Assembly (NCBI GenBank): GCA_021300355.1
Contig: JAJTEF010000021.1
Span: 1,826-61,818 of the forward strand
Direction: 5' to 3'
Length of the DNA stretch: 59,993 nt
Source of the DNA: Sphingomonadaceae bacterium
GTDB lineage: Bacteria > Pseudomonadota > Alphaproteobacteria > Sphingomonadales > Sphingomonadaceae
The notes beneath the pieces were generated by a model, which was not told where the DNA came from, ran no database searches, and saw nothing but the letters and a program-made list of their open reading frames with translations. Positions 44,410 through 54,765 of this stretch are shown piece by piece; positions within the stretch are counted from its first letter, which is position 1; the number at the start of each line of letters is the position of its first letter. A program made the translations under genes and the position numbers.

Positions 44410-44849
44410 TTAAGCCCCGCTTGTTTTGGTTTTTGGGATGAAAAAGGTACGAAGCGTTGCGCGGCCATGCCGACAAACATCGCAATGACAAATGGCGCAA
44501 CATCGCCCGGCGCAATCGCCAAGTCAGCAAGCGCAGGTCCGGGGCAAAGGCCGGCAACGCCCCAACCCATTCCAAACAATATGGCGCCAAAAGCGAGCGG
44601 GCGATCCAGCGTGCTTGTGCCAGGCAAATCAAATGCTGGTGCCGCAAGCGGCGCCGACAGCCGCGATCTAATCACCCAAGCCACGGCCATTGGCAGCATG
44701 GCGCCGCCCATGACGAAAGCGAGCGTTGGATCCCATTGGCCAAGCAGATCCAGAAACGCCTGAACGCGCGCAGGGTCCGACATGCCCGAATAGGCAAGGC
44801 CGGCCCCGAACAGCGTTCCAGAGACTAATGCGATAAGCGCCCGGGTCAT
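44406..44849 (-). CDS. YeeE/YedE-family sulfur transport protein, second half-unit
   Basis: 147 residues from ATG 44847-44849, which overlaps the preceding gene (ATGA). Four membrane helices, with the GxxFGxGLAYSGM and [13 protein letters not shown] repeats carrying the conserved Cys of the YeeE/YedE (TsuA-like) fold. Together with the next gene it makes up one full transporter for a sulfur compound such as thiosulfate. Confidence 0.88.
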   Translation of the reverse strand: MTRALIALVSGTLFGAGLAYSGMSDPARVQAFLDLLGQWDPTLAFVMGGAMLPMAVAWVIRSRLSAPLAAPAFDLPGTSTLDRPLAFGAILFGMGWGVAGLCPGPALADLAIAPGDVAPFVIAMFVGMAAQRFVPFSSQKPKQAGLK

Positions 44850-45286
44850 AGCCAACCTCCTGCGCGCAGAATCCCTACAGTCACAAACCCGCTTGCCATG
44901 AACATGCCTGTTGCCACCATCGACCGCGGCGAAAGACGCGACAGCCCGCATACGCCATGGCCACTGGTGCAGCCCGAGCCGAGCCGTGTGCCATAACCAA
45001 CGAGTAAGCCGCCGATGATCAGCGGCCAGATGGATGCTGGAAAGTTGACGTTCACCGCACCAACGGTCTGCGCGATCAGAAGCGCACCAAGCGGAAGGCC
45101 GACGACAAATGCGATTGCGACATTTCGTGGCGCTCCGCTATCCGCGATGCCCGTTGCCCGTGCCGCCATTCCGCTTACGCCGGCGATCCGGCCAAGGCCG
45201 AGCAGCATGATTGCGGCCGCAAGCCCAATCAGCAAGCCGCCCATAAAGCCCTCAACAGGCATGGCGTTGGGAAAGGGCGCCATCAT
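44846..45286 (-). CDS. YeeE/YedE-family sulfur transport protein, first half-unit
   Basis: 146 residues, four membrane helices, with [18 protein letters not shown], the conserved Cys-containing loop of this family. It overlaps blh and its partner by 4 bp each. Two-gene YeeE/YedE units next to blh are typical of BigR regulons in Agrobacterium and Xylella. Confidence 0.9.
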   Translation of the reverse strand: MMAPFPNAMPVEGFMGGLLIGLAAAIMLLGLGRIAGVSGMAARATGIADSGAPRNVAIAFVVGLPLGALLIAQTVGAVNVNFPASIWPLIIGGLLVGYGTRLGSGCTSGHGVCGLSRLSPRSMVATGMFMASGFVTVGILRAGGWL

Positions 45287-46200
45287 ACGGCGTTTACCGG
45301 GATTTTGAGGTAGGTTATGCCATTGTCGTCCGCGGCGGGCATATGGCCTGCGCGCATATTCACTTGCACCGACGGCAAAATCAGGCGCGGCATATCCAGC
45401 GTCGCATCGCGCGCCTCACGCATCGCGACAAATTCATCCTCGGTTATGCCGTCATGGGCATGGATATTGCCCGCACGCTCGGCCTCCACCGTCGTTTCCC
45501 ATGCATATTCCGTGCGACCAGCAGGCAGATAGTCGTGGCACATAAAGAGCCGCGTCGTGGCAGGCAGCGACAAAATCCGCCGCAACGACTGGAACAATTG
45601 CCGCGCGTTCCCGCCGGGAAAATCCGCGCGTGCCGTGCCGTAATCGGGCATGAACATTGTGTCGCCCGTGAACACGGCATCACCAATGACATAGGCAATG
45701 TCCGCAGGCGTATGACCAGGGACATGGAGGACGGTTACGTCCAGCTTCCCAATTTGGAAGTGGTCGCCATCGGCAAACAGCCGGTCAAAGTCCGACCCAT
45801 CACGCTGAAAATCAGTGCCAGCGTTAAACAGCTTTCCGAACACATTCTGGACAGTGACGATATGTTCGCCGATGGCGATTTTGCCGCCAAGCTTTTGCTG
45901 CAAATAAGGTGCCGCCGAAAGGTGATCGGCATGCGCATGGGTTTCGAGCAGCCAATCAACGGCCAAGCCCTGCTGTGCAACATATGCGATAATGGCATCC
46001 GCCGACGCGAACGAGGTCCGGCCAGAAGCAGGATCAAAATCAAGCACACTATCAATGATCGCAGCCTGTTTGGTCTCGGGATCGTGGACCACATAGCTGA
46101 CGGTGAAAGTCGGTTTGTCGAAAAAGGCACGAATTATCGGAACACCCTTTTGGGCATCGCTCACCTGCGCAATGGCATTTTCTAACGCTGAGTCGGGCAT
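45283..46200 (-). CDS. blh: Blh-type metallo-hydrolase (persulfide dioxygenase family)
   Basis: 305 residues; ATG follows AGGAG by six bases. MBL-fold metal ligands: THAHADHL, the His of VPGHTPAD, Asp in FTGDTMF and His in MCHDY. This matches ETHE1/Blh-type persulfide dioxygenases that oxidise glutathione persulfide to sulfite. First gene of the minus-strand sulfide operon, diverging from prx-bigR. Family assignment is firm; substrate is inferred. Confidence 0.9.
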   Translation of the reverse strand: MPDSALENAIAQVSDAQKGVPIIRAFFDKPTFTVSYVVHDPETKQAAIIDSVLDFDPASGRTSFASADAIIAYVAQQGLAVDWLLETHAHADHLSAAPYLQQKLGGKIAIGEHIVTVQNVFGKLFNAGTDFQRDGSDFDRLFADGDHFQIGKLDVTVLHVPGHTPADIAYVIGDAVFTGDTMFMPDYGTARADFPGGNARQLFQSLRRILSLPATTRLFMCHDYLPAGRTEYAWETTVEAERAGNIHAHDGITEDEFVAMREARDATLDMPRLILPSVQVNMRAGHMPAADDNGITYLKIPVNAV

Positions 46201-46223
46201 GGAAAACTCCTATAAATTCATAT

Positions 46224-46240
46224 TTACATAAATTGTGTAA
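46224..46240. promoter_or_regulatory. Candidate BigR-type operator between blh and the peroxiredoxin gene
   Basis: TTACA (46224-46228) and TGTAA (46236-46240) form an inverted repeat with a 7-bp A/T spacer, centred about 32 bp upstream of the blh ATG in an A/T-rich island. An ArsR-family dimer could bind it and control both directions. Confidence 0.55.
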
Positions 46241-46305
46241 TCGATTATCCGTGTTGCGTCAATACAAGTCTCGTGGCAGCGTCGACCGATGAACAGGATG
46301 AAGAA

Positions 46306-46938
46306 ATGAACGACACGAAAGCAGTTGCAGCACAGCCCATTAGGATCGGCGAAACAGCGCCGGACTTTCGGGCGCGGACAACGCTCGGGGAACGGAGCCT
46401 ATCGGACTATCGGGGGCAATGGCTCATCTTGTTTTCGCACCCTGCGGACTTTACGCCCGTGTGCACGACGGAATTTGTTGCACTTGCCAAGTCGGCCACC
46501 GAATTTGAAGCGGCTGGTTGTGCATTGCTCGGGCTTTCCGTGGACAGCGTCTATTCGCACATTGCGTGGGTAGCAGCGATTAAACATAAATTTGGGGTAA
46601 GCGTTCCTTTCCCGATCATTGAAGACACCTCCATGGTGATCGGTCGCGCCTATGGCATGATCGATGATGCCGCGGTTGATAGCGCCGCGGTTCGCTCAAC
46701 CTATTTCATCGACCCCGACGGCATCATTCGTGCCATTACCACTTATCCGCATAATGTGGGGCGCTCGGTCAGTGAAATGCTGCGCCTGCTTCGGGCATTG
46801 CAAGCTACTCAGGGCGGCACTGGCCTTGCGCCAGAGGGATGGCAGCCAGGAGACGGATTGCTTGCATTTCCAACTATAAACAGCGCTGAAATCAGTGGTG
46901 ACGATGATTGGTTTTGCCATTTGGCCGACACGAAATGA
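46306..46938 (+). CDS. Peroxiredoxin (Prx6/1-Cys type)
   Basis: 210 residues from ATG 46306 (AGGATGAAG site); upstream extension to 46273 is unlikely. Active-site PADFTPVCTTEF has the peroxidatic Cys in PXXXTXXC, followed by the long C-terminal extension of Prx6-type enzymes (YPHNVGRSVSEMLRLL). I see no obvious resolving Cys in a canonical place. Its stop overlaps the start of the ArsR regulator. Reduction of peroxide or persulfide under the same regulator is inferred. Confidence 0.88.
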   Translation: MNDTKAVAAQPIRIGETAPDFRARTTLGERSLSDYRGQWLILFSHPADFTPVCTTEFVALAKSATEFEAAGCALLGLSVDSVYSHIAWVAAIKHKFGVSVPFPIIEDTSMVIGRAYGMIDDAAVDSAAVRSTYFIDPDGIIRAITTYPHNVGRSVSEMLRLLRALQATQGGTGLAPEGWQPGDGLLAFPTINSAEISGDDDWFCHLADTK

Positions 46939-47333
46939 TGTCGCTTTTTGAAAGTCGCGACCGCGCCGTAAAAGCGGCGGACAAGCTAAAAGTCTATGCG
47001 CAGCCGCAGCGGCTCATGATCTTGTCTTGCCTTTTGCGCGGCGAACGCACGGTGAGCGAAATCGATGCCGCAACGGGCATAGGCCAACCTGCACTTAGCC
47101 AGCAACTTGCGGAACTGCGCCGCAACGACCTCGTCAAAACGCGCCGTGCGTCCAAGCAAATCTGGTATGATTTAGCGGATGATAAAGTCTGCTTATGCGT
47201 CCGCAGCATGGAAGCCATCCTTGGGGACGAAGGCGATGTGGGGCAAATGTTGAATTCCGCCCTGCAATTGAACAAGCCTAAGGCAATTTCACCCCCAGCG
47301 AGTGGTGCGGCAGGGTTCGCCCGCATCATTTAA
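46935..47333 (+). CDS. ArsR-family regulator, BigR/SqrR-like persulfide sensor
   Basis: 132 residues from ATG 46935 (overlap ATGA with prx). Winged-helix segment TVSEIDAATGIGQPALSQQLAELRR is the recognition helix region typical of BigR/SqrR. Cys32 (LSCLLRG) and Cys86/Cys88 (VCLCV) could form the thiol switch, although the C-terminal cysteine position is not exactly that of SqrR. Genome context (blh, YeeE/YedE pair, SQR) supports sulfide or persulfide sensing. Converges with the desaturase gene, 8-bp overlap. Confidence 0.85.
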   Translation: MMSLFESRDRAVKAADKLKVYAQPQRLMILSCLLRGERTVSEIDAATGIGQPALSQQLAELRRNDLVKTRRASKQIWYDLADDKVCLCVRSMEAILGDEGDVGQMLNSALQLNKPKAISPPASGAAGFARII

Positions 47334-48450
47334 CGGGTTGATGTTGGAGCCGCGTGCTGCGCGCAAGACGATATACCAATCCGGCAAGCCCGTCATAATT
47401 GGCACGGTGGTAAGCCGAATCGGGTGCCAATTGTGCGGTCAGGCGTTTGTGCGCTGTCCCAAGTGCATGATACGGCACGCTGGGCAGCAAGTGATGCAAC
47501 GCGTGGTAACGCAGGCCCACAGGTGCCCAGATCTCTGCCAGCAGGCCGGGGGGCGGGACGTTGACGCTGTCGAGGAACTGGGCGGTCACACTCAATGGCT
47601 CACCATCATTTTCCCATAAATGCGCGACAAGCGTGCGGACTTGGTTGAGCACGGCAACGCTTGCGACGATGGCAAGGAAGATGAGGAAAGACTGAAGCTG
47701 GATGAAGCCTGTAAATACGCCGGTAAGCAGCGCAATCGACCAGATGCTTGCTGCAGTTTCCTGCACGATCCAGTTGCGATGTGCGTCCCCCTCCGCGGGT
47801 CTGCGCCGGAATGCTGGGTTGATCGCAAGGCCCGAGTAACGTTCGACCACGATCTGGCGCAAAGCCGGGATGAACAGCGAAAGCGGTGCAAGCACGGCGT
47901 TGCGGAACAGCAAAGCAAAGGGCGCGAGCAGCGAGGCGAATATGAACAATGGCAGCGTCCAGGGCTTCATCAGTGCCAAGGGCAGATATTCAGGATCCTG
48001 ATCGGTGCCATAACGCGTGCGCGCGTGGTGCAGGTTGTGGATGCCTTCATACATATATGACGGCACGAGCAGGGGCACGCCAATAACGGCGTTAAAGCCA
48101 AAGCGGAAACCGGGAAGCGCGGAATGCTTCACATGCGTCACTTCGTGAATGAAGCCGCCGGCGCGATATAGACCAAGGATCGAGACCAAAGCCGCAACGC
48201 ACTGAACCCACAGGGTTCCGGACATGATGGCCACCGCGAGCCCGGCATAGCCAACCAGCGCCGACAAAAGGAAGTCCGACCAGAAAATGCGCGGGTTCGG
48301 CGCAGCAAGATCACGCGTGAGTTCGGCAACCGCACGCAACATCGCTTTGTCATCAGGAACCTGTTTGAGGCGCGCTGCGCGGTCGACGAGATCACCGCCC
48401 AAAATGGCGCCGTCTGTGTGCGTGTGCGGGGTCAGTAACATTTCACTCAT
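47326..48450 (-). CDS. Membrane fatty acid desaturase
   Basis: 374 residues from ATG 48448-48450. Three histidine boxes: HEVTHVKH, HNLHHAR and HALHH, with four predicted membrane helices, place it in the FADS/DesA superfamily. It would introduce a double bond into acyl chains or act on a carotenoid-type substrate; regiochemistry is not readable. The frame is open 52 codons upstream but lacks desaturase-like sequence. Confidence 0.88.
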   Translation of the reverse strand: MSEMLLTPHTHTDGAILGGDLVDRAARLKQVPDDKAMLRAVAELTRDLAAPNPRIFWSDFLLSALVGYAGLAVAIMSGTLWVQCVAALVSILGLYRAGGFIHEVTHVKHSALPGFRFGFNAVIGVPLLVPSYMYEGIHNLHHARTRYGTDQDPEYLPLALMKPWTLPLFIFASLLAPFALLFRNAVLAPLSLFIPALRQIVVERYSGLAINPAFRRRPAEGDAHRNWIVQETAASIWSIALLTGVFTGFIQLQSFLIFLAIVASVAVLNQVRTLVAHLWENDGEPLSVTAQFLDSVNVPPPGLLAEIWAPVGLRYHALHHLLPSVPYHALGTAHKRLTAQLAPDSAYHRANYDGLAGLVYRLARSTRLQHQPVK

Positions 48451-48612
48451 GCGCGTATCAATCTGCCTGTCGGACCTGTTTGATCGTACATAGGCATTAG
48501 TCGTGGCGATAAAATGGCAGAATATATGAATTATGGCCGTTTTCTTTCGGCGCGCGAAGCCTAACATGTGCATAGGCTTGCCAGCCGTGGGTTGGGCGTT
48601 AAACAAACGGGC

Positions 48613-50571
48613 ATGTTAGGTGTCTGTTATTATCCCGAGCATTGGTCCGAGGATCATTGGCCCCGCGACGCGCAAAGAATGTATGATCTTGGGCTGCGCT
48701 TTGTCCGGATTGGCGAATTTGCGTGGGGCCGTATCGAAAAAGCGGAAGGCATATTCGATTGGGCGTGGATGGACCGCGCGATAGACGTGCTCGGCGGGGC
48801 GGGACTGAAAGTCGTGCTTGGAACCCCGACTGCAACGCCGCCCAAATGGCTGTGCGAAAAATATCCCGACATTTTGCCTGTCGATATTCACACCCGCCAA
48901 GTCCGTGGTTTCGGATCGCGCCGCCATTATGACTTTTCGAGCGAAACATATCTTGTCCACGCGGAACGTATCACTGCCGCCATGGCTGCGCGTTATGGCA
49001 GTCATCCGCATGTGGCAGGATGGCAGACCGACAATGAATTGTGCTGCCACGATACGACCATGAGCGCATCGCCAGCGGCGCTAGAAAAATTCCGGGCCTA
49101 TTGTGCGCAACGTTATGGCACGATTGCGGCGCTGAATGCGGCGTGGGGCAATGTGTTTTGGTCAATGGAATATGACCATTTTGACCAGATCGACCTGCCC
49201 TTTTTCACGGTGTGCGAAACGAACCCCGCGCATCGCTTGGCCTATCGGCGCTTTGCGTCGGAACAGGTCGTGCGCTTTCATGACGTCATGATATCGGCCA
49301 TTCGCCGCCACGCCGCGCCGCACCAGTGGGTGACGCATAATATCATTCCGCCAGCAACAACGGGTGTCGATAATGCCGCGCTGACCCGCGATCTCGATTT
49401 TGTCAGCTATGACAATTATCCGCTCGGTTTTTCCGATCAGCTCATGGCCAAAGCATCGGCTGATGAATGGAAACCATTCATGCGCACGGGGCATCCTGAT
49501 TTGGCGGCGCTCAATTTTGATTCGGTGCGCGGGCTATCCAAAGGTGCATGGTGGGTGATGGAGCAGCAGCCCGGGCCCGTAAACTGGGCGCCGCATAATC
49601 CGCGCCCTGCGCGGGGCATGGTCCGCCACTGGACGCTTCAGGCATTTGCCCATGGCGCGGCCTGCGTGGCCTATTTCCGCTGGCGACAAGTACCCTTTGC
49701 GCAAGAACAAATGCATGCCGGGCTCAGACGGCCCGATGACATGCCCGCCGCGGCGTGGGCGGAAGTGGAACAGGCCGCATCGGACATGCAGTTGCTTGGC
49801 GATTTGTCCGTTGTCGCGGCGAAGTCCCCCGTCGCCATCGTCATTGATCCGATGTCCGGCTGGGTCGACGATATTGAACGGCAGGGTGCTGGCTATCGCT
49901 ATGATGCGGTCGTCTTCCAATATTATCGTGCATTGCGTGGCCTGGGCGTGGATGTCGACTTTGTGTCCGCAGGCGACGCGCAGCTGGCTGGATATCGACT
50001 GGTCATCGTGCCGACCATGGCGGTGGTTGACGATGCCGCGTTCGATGCGTTGCACGCGAGCGATGGCCTATTGCTCTTCGGGCCACGCGCGGGCGCGAAG
50101 ACCGATGAATTCTCGATGAGCGAAGGCCTGCCGCCCGGGCGCCTGCGTGAGCTTGTGCCGGTGAAAGTCGCTTCAGTCGAAACGCTGCGCGCGGATTGCG
50201 GGGGCATCGTTGCGTATAAAGGCGCGGAATATGAAAGCGGCCGTTGGCGCGAGACGATTGAAGTTGGCGACGCGGACATCATCGCAACTTATGAAGACGG
50301 CGCGCCGGCAGCGGTGCGGGCAGGCCGAAGCATCTATCTTGCGACGCTGACGGACGACGCCTTTCTGACGAACGTGCTCGTCGATTTATGTGCGGAGGCG
50401 GACGTGCAGATTACACCGCTGCCGCCCACGCTGCGCTTGCGCCGACGGGGCGAACTTACGTTTGCATTCAATCTGGATAGCGTCAGCGCGCGCGCGCCTG
50501 CACCCGCAGGCGCAGAGTTTGTCATCGGCGGTTCGGACATCGAACCCTATGGCGTTGCTGTCTGGCGTTAG
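48613..50571 (+). CDS. Beta-galactosidase, GH42 family
   Basis: 652 residues from ATG 48613 ([11 protein letters not shown], the usual GH42 start). A TIM barrel with acid/base Glu in QTDNELCCH and nucleophile Glu in VMEQQPG, followed by the trimerisation domain (about 400-590) and a small C-terminal beta domain. No signal peptide, so a cytoplasmic exo-beta-galactosidase is likely. Its transporter or regulator is not adjacent; a TonB-receptor remnant on the same strand lies at 52155-52304. Convergent with prfC. Confidence 0.92.
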   Translation: MLGVCYYPEHWSEDHWPRDAQRMYDLGLRFVRIGEFAWGRIEKAEGIFDWAWMDRAIDVLGGAGLKVVLGTPTATPPKWLCEKYPDILPVDIHTRQVRGFGSRRHYDFSSETYLVHAERITAAMAARYGSHPHVAGWQTDNELCCHDTTMSASPAALEKFRAYCAQRYGTIAALNAAWGNVFWSMEYDHFDQIDLPFFTVCETNPAHRLAYRRFASEQVVRFHDVMISAIRRHAAPHQWVTHNIIPPATTGVDNAALTRDLDFVSYDNYPLGFSDQLMAKASADEWKPFMRTGHPDLAALNFDSVRGLSKGAWWVMEQQPGPVNWAPHNPRPARGMVRHWTLQAFAHGAACVAYFRWRQVPFAQEQMHAGLRRPDDMPAAAWAEVEQAASDMQLLGDLSVVAAKSPVAIVIDPMSGWVDDIERQGAGYRYDAVVFQYYRALRGLGVDVDFVSAGDAQLAGYRLVIVPTMAVVDDAAFDALHASDGLLLFGPRAGAKTDEFSMSEGLPPGRLRELVPVKVASVETLRADCGGIVAYKGAEYESGRWRETIEVGDADIIATYEDGAPAAVRAGRSIYLATLTDDAFLTNVLVDLCAEADVQITPLPPTLRLRRRGELTFAFNLDSVSARAPAPAGAEFVIGGSDIEPYGVAVWR

Positions 50572-52130
50572 CGTTCTTTGGTCGCGCTGAATTTCAGGTC
50601 CGGATGCTTTTCCTGCTGATAACCAACATCCCATGACGAACGCGCCATAAATACGGGATGGCCATCGCGGTCTTTCGCCATGTTTCCGCCATTGAACGAG
50701 ATGAATTGCGCAAGCGCCGTGTCCGACCCGATGAGCCAGCGCGCGGTGTCATAAGGCGCGGGCTCCAGAAACGCATCGACTTTATATTCCGCCTCAAGCC
50801 GCGAAATCAGAACGTCGAGCTGAAGTTGCCCGACGACGCCAATCACCCAGTTTGAACCGATCTCTGGATAGAAGACTTGAATGACGCCCTCTTCGCTCAG
50901 GTCATCCAGCGCCTTGCGCAGCTGCTTGGTCTTCGTGGGGTCGCGTAAGACGACGCGGCGCAAAATTTCCGGTGCGAAGTTGGGCAGGCCCGTAAAGCGC
51001 ACGTCATTGCGTTCGGACAAAGTGTCGCCGACGCGCAAGGTGCCGTGGTTTGGAATACCGATGATATCACCGGGTTCCGCGCTGTCGGCAATTTCGCGAT
51101 CTTGCGCGAAAAACAGGATCGGCGAATGAATCGCAACCGGCTTGCCAAGCCCCGAAGGCGTCAGCTTCATGCCCCGTTTGAAGGTGCCGGAGCATAATCG
51201 CATGAACGCAATGCGGTCACGATGCTGCGGGTCCATATTGGCCTGCACCTTGAAAATGAAGCCGGTGACTTCTTTCTCGGACGGATCAATGTCGCCCTTT
51301 GAACTGGGTTGCGGGCGCGGTGGCGGCGCATATTTGGCGATGGCGGTAATAAGCTCGATCACGCCGAATTCTTTCAGCGCGGAGCCGAAATAAACAGGCG
51401 TTAGGTCACCATTTTGGAAAGCGGTCAGGTCGAACTCGGAATATCCAGCCTGCGCGAGCTCCGCCTCTTCGCGCAGCCGCGCGACGCCCGCGGGCGTGAG
51501 CACATCTTCAAGGCTTGTCGCATTCAGGCCGGCATGGTCACTGATTTTGCCTTCAAACGCCTTGCTGTCGCCCGATGGCTGGCTCAGGCGACCGCTGTTG
51601 AAGTCATAAAGCCCTTCAAACTCGCCGCCCATGCCCACGGGCCAGTTCATGGGGCACACATCCAGCGCCAGCGCATCTGCGACTTCATCGATGGTCTCAA
51701 ATGCGGGGCGACCTTCGCGATCCACCTTGTTGACGAAGGTGATGATCGGAACGCTGCGCAGGCGACAGACTTCGAAAAGCTTGCGGGTCTGCGGCTCAAT
51801 ACCTTTTGCGGCGTCGATGACCATGATGGCAGAATCGACCGCAGTCAGCGTCCGGTAGGTATCTTCGGAGAAATCTTCATGCCCCGGCGTGTCGAGCAGA
51901 TTGAAGACAATGCCGTCTTTTTGAAACGTCATCACCGATGACGTAACCGAAATTCCGCGCTGCTGTTCGATCTTCATCCAGTCGGAACGCGCACGGCGTG
52001 CCTGACCGCGCGCCTTTACTTCGCCGGCCAAGTGAATGGCGCCACCTTGAAGCAAAAGCTTTTCCGTAAGCGTTGTTTTACCCGCATCGGGGTGGGAGAT
52101 AATGGCAAAGGTTCGGCGGTTGAGCGTCAT
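50568..52130 (-). CDS. prfC: Peptide chain release factor 3
   Basis: 520 residues. GTPase motifs [14 protein letters not shown] (G1), [12 protein letters not shown] (G3) and NKVDRE (G4), with RF3-specific [20 protein letters not shown]. Recycles RF1/RF2 from the ribosome. Ends by overlapping the GH42 stop. Confidence 0.96.
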   Translation of the reverse strand: MTLNRRTFAIISHPDAGKTTLTEKLLLQGGAIHLAGEVKARGQARRARSDWMKIEQQRGISVTSSVMTFQKDGIVFNLLDTPGHEDFSEDTYRTLTAVDSAIMVIDAAKGIEPQTRKLFEVCRLRSVPIITFVNKVDREGRPAFETIDEVADALALDVCPMNWPVGMGGEFEGLYDFNSGRLSQPSGDSKAFEGKISDHAGLNATSLEDVLTPAGVARLREEAELAQAGYSEFDLTAFQNGDLTPVYFGSALKEFGVIELITAIAKYAPPPRPQPSSKGDIDPSEKEVTGFIFKVQANMDPQHRDRIAFMRLCSGTFKRGMKLTPSGLGKPVAIHSPILFFAQDREIADSAEPGDIIGIPNHGTLRVGDTLSERNDVRFTGLPNFAPEILRRVVLRDPTKTKQLRKALDDLSEEGVIQVFYPEIGSNWVIGVVGQLQLDVLISRLEAEYKVDAFLEPAPYDTARWLIGSDTALAQFISFNGGNMAKDRDGHPVFMARSSWDVGYQQEKHPDLKFSATKER

Positions 52131-52154
52131 ACCGCGCGGCTTAGGGATGATTGA

Positions 52155-52304
52155 TTATCGCTTCAACCCGTTTGTCAGAAGGTCAGCGGCGATAGTCGCA
52201 ACTTCAGCAAGGGCGGCGGCTTTGATCCGCCCGATGATTGTTGGAGCATTGGTCTCTTCGGCAACCCGCGTCGGGTGTTTGTGACCGCTGGCGTGAAGTT
52301 CTAA
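52155..52304 (+). pseudogene. C-terminal remnant of a TonB-dependent receptor
   Basis: A 49-codon plus-strand frame without a start ends SIGLFGNPRRVFVTAGVKF and TAA at 52302-52304. The NPRRV motif followed by an alternating beta-strand with a terminal Phe is how sphingomonad TonB receptors usually end. Nothing receptor-like lies upstream, where prfC occupies the other strand, so this looks like the tail left after a deletion or rearrangement. Confidence 0.55.
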
Positions 52305-52327
52305 AAAGCTTGCGCGAAAGCGCGTTG

Positions 52328-52367
52328 AAAAAAGAAGGCCGGGCCATCATGCCCGGCCTTTCTTTTT
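52328..52367. terminator. Bidirectional terminator at the pheT end
   Basis: AAGGCCGGGC (52335-52344) and GCCCGGCCTT (52351-52360) form a perfect 10-bp stem with a CATCAT loop. T runs flank it in both directions: TCTTTTT on plus, and six T on minus (complement of 52328-52333). It terminates pheT. Confidence 0.88.
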
Positions 52368-54765
52368 ATCCGCGAAGCACCGCGCCCAGTTTGGCCGCGG
52401 CCGCAATGACCTTATCTGAAATCAGTTTCAGATCATCATCGCCATAGCTTTTGTCGGTGGGTTGAAGCGTAATTTCAACCGCCAGGCTGACTTGGCCCTC
52501 GGGTACGCCCTGCCCGGCAAAGCGGTCAAACAAACGCGCGGCGACAATGTTGTCTTTGTCGCATCCCTTAATGGCCCGAACCAGATCATTGGCTGGCGTA
52601 TCTTGCGAAACCAGAAACGCAAAGTCGCGGGTAACGGCTTGCAATGCAGGTGGCGTAAACGCCGGACGCATAAAGCCAGTGGCTTTTTTGAGCGGTATCG
52701 CATCCAAAAATATTTCTGCGGCGACAACGCTGCCATCCAGGTCAAAGGCCTTTGCCGTTGCCGGATGCAGTGTGCCGAATGCGCCAAGAATATTCTTTGG
52801 TCCCATGCGCAATGTTGCCGATTGTCCGGGATGATAATGCACGCCGGCATCGTCCATCACCAGCAAGCCGTCGGTTGCGACACCCGCTGCCTTGAGCAAC
52901 GCGATGGCCTCAGCCTTGGCATCAAAAGCATCAAATTTTGCTGATTTGCCCGTCGCCCAGTTACGTACAGACTTGTCGCCCGCCAGCACAATTCCCGCCG
53001 TCAGACGCTCGTCGCTTGTGCCATCCGCTGCGGCAAAATAACGCCGTCCGATTTCGAACAGACGCACCGATGATGCACCGCGGTCCATGTTTCGCTGCGC
53101 GGCAGAGAGCAGACCCGGCAACAATGAAGGGCGCATGACCTTCATGTCTTCGGAGATCGGGTTGGCGAGGCTCCATGTGCCGCCGCCAAATGCGTCCGCT
53201 GCCTTTTGCGGCAGGAACGACCAGTTGATCGCTTCGTTCAAGCCACGTGCCGCCGCCGCACGGCGCACTTTGCGTTCCAGCGACTGGACAGGCGTTGCGG
53301 TTGGCTTGGCGACGCCGTCTGCACGGGGCAATGGCACGGACACGACATTGTCGAGGCCGACGATACGCACAACTTCTTCGACAATATCTGCAGGGCCATC
53401 GACGTCACGACGCCATGTCGGCACGGTAACGCGCCAGTCGTCGCTTACGGCAAAACCCAGTCTTTCCAATATATTGCGCTGTTCCTCCGGCGTAACATCA
53501 ACGCCGCCAAGTTGCTGGCAATATTGGGTGTCATAAGAAATGTTGCGCGGTGCAACTGGTGCAGCCCCCGACCGGGTGATCGCACTTGGCGTCCCGCCGC
53601 AATGATCGAGCACGAGCTTGGTCGCGATCGCCAATCCGTCTTCCAGAAACGCAGGGTCAACGCCGCGCTCAAAACGTTGCCGCGCATCGCTGGTCAAAGC
53701 CAGCTTCTGTCCGGTGCGCGCAATATGTTCAGGGTCGAAATAGGCGCACTCAATGAGGACATCCGTGGTCGTTTCCGAAACGCCGCTATGCTCGCCACCC
53801 ATGATACCGCCAATGTCATGCACCATGCTGTCGTCAGCAATGACGGTCATGCTGGAATCCAGCGTATAGGTCTTGCCGTTGAGGGCGACCATATCTTCAC
53901 CATCGACCGCCTTGCGCGCCACCAGCGCGCCATTCAGCTTTGCGCGGTCGTAAACGTGCAACGGCCGGCCAAGATCGATGGAGATGAAGTTGGTGATGTC
54001 GACGAGCACTGAAATCGGCTTCTGGCCAATGGCTTTCAGCTTGCTGCGCATCCATTCGGGGGCATCGCCATTGCGGACGCCCGATACAGCCTGAGCGTAG
54101 AACGCAGGGCAGCCTGCGGCGTCGTCTGTGCGTACGACCGGCGCGGGGCCGCTGCCTTCATTGGGCACATCCAAATTGATGCGGTAGACTTCGTTCAGCG
54201 GGCGCAATGTCCCAAGGCCAGCTGCGGCAAGGTCACGTGCGATGCCGCGAACGCCCATGCAATCCTGACGGTTGGGGGTGATGCTGACATCAATGACCGG
54301 GTCGTCCAAACCAGCCCAATCGGCATAGACTGTCCCCACCGTCGCATCGGCTGCGAGTTCGATGATGCCGTCATGATCGTCGCCCAATTCCAGCTCCGCA
54401 ATCGAACACATCATGCCGTTGGATTCGACGCCCCTGATCGCGGCGACCTTTAGCACCATGCCATTTGCGGGAACGACTGCGCCGGCTGGACCGAATACGC
54501 CAAGCATGCCTGCCCGCGCATTGGGTGCGCCACAGACAACCTGAAGCGGTTCGCCGCCTGCATCGACGGACAACACTTGCAATTTATCCGCATGCGGATG
54601 CGGCGCCGCACTCAGCACCTTTGCAATGCGGAACGCGGACAATTTTTCTGCCGGGTTTTCGATGCCTTCAACCTCAAGCCCGATACGGTTCAGACAATCG
54701 GCAACGGCCTGCATATCGGCGTCGGTATCGAGATGCTCTTTCAGCCATGACAGTGAGAATTTCAT
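52366..54765 (-). CDS. pheT: Phenylalanyl-tRNA synthetase beta subunit
   Basis: 799 residues with N-terminal tRNA-binding (OB) domain ([22 protein letters not shown]), B3/B4 editing domain, B5 domain ([13 protein letters not shown]) and C-terminal ferredoxin-like anticodon-binding domain (RDFAFLV). Start overlaps the pheS stop by 4 bp. Length is normal. Confidence 0.97.
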   Translation of the reverse strand: MKFSLSWLKEHLDTDADMQAVADCLNRIGLEVEGIENPAEKLSAFRIAKVLSAAPHPHADKLQVLSVDAGGEPLQVVCGAPNARAGMLGVFGPAGAVVPANGMVLKVAAIRGVESNGMMCSIAELELGDDHDGIIELAADATVGTVYADWAGLDDPVIDVSITPNRQDCMGVRGIARDLAAAGLGTLRPLNEVYRINLDVPNEGSGPAPVVRTDDAAGCPAFYAQAVSGVRNGDAPEWMRSKLKAIGQKPISVLVDITNFISIDLGRPLHVYDRAKLNGALVARKAVDGEDMVALNGKTYTLDSSMTVIADDSMVHDIGGIMGGEHSGVSETTTDVLIECAYFDPEHIARTGQKLALTSDARQRFERGVDPAFLEDGLAIATKLVLDHCGGTPSAITRSGAAPVAPRNISYDTQYCQQLGGVDVTPEEQRNILERLGFAVSDDWRVTVPTWRRDVDGPADIVEEVVRIVGLDNVVSVPLPRADGVAKPTATPVQSLERKVRRAAAARGLNEAINWSFLPQKAADAFGGGTWSLANPISEDMKVMRPSLLPGLLSAAQRNMDRGASSVRLFEIGRRYFAAADGTSDERLTAGIVLAGDKSVRNWATGKSAKFDAFDAKAEAIALLKAAGVATDGLLVMDDAGVHYHPGQSATLRMGPKNILGAFGTLHPATAKAFDLDGSVVAAEIFLDAIPLKKATGFMRPAFTPPALQAVTRDFAFLVSQDTPANDLVRAIKGCDKDNIVAARLFDRFAGQGVPEGQVSLAVEITLQPTDKSYGDDDLKLISDKVIAAAAKLGAVLRG

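Noticed and set aside
44410-44647. N-terminal extension of the SQR frame
   Set aside because: This part is out of frame with the transporter gene it overlaps and only looks joined to SQR because of the deletion at about 44220.
45343-46185. 280-codon frame opposite blh
   Set aside because: Antisense to a metallo-hydrolase with all metal ligands; no domain of its own.
53206-54012. 268-codon frame opposite pheT
   Set aside because: Antisense shadow of a conserved synthetase gene.
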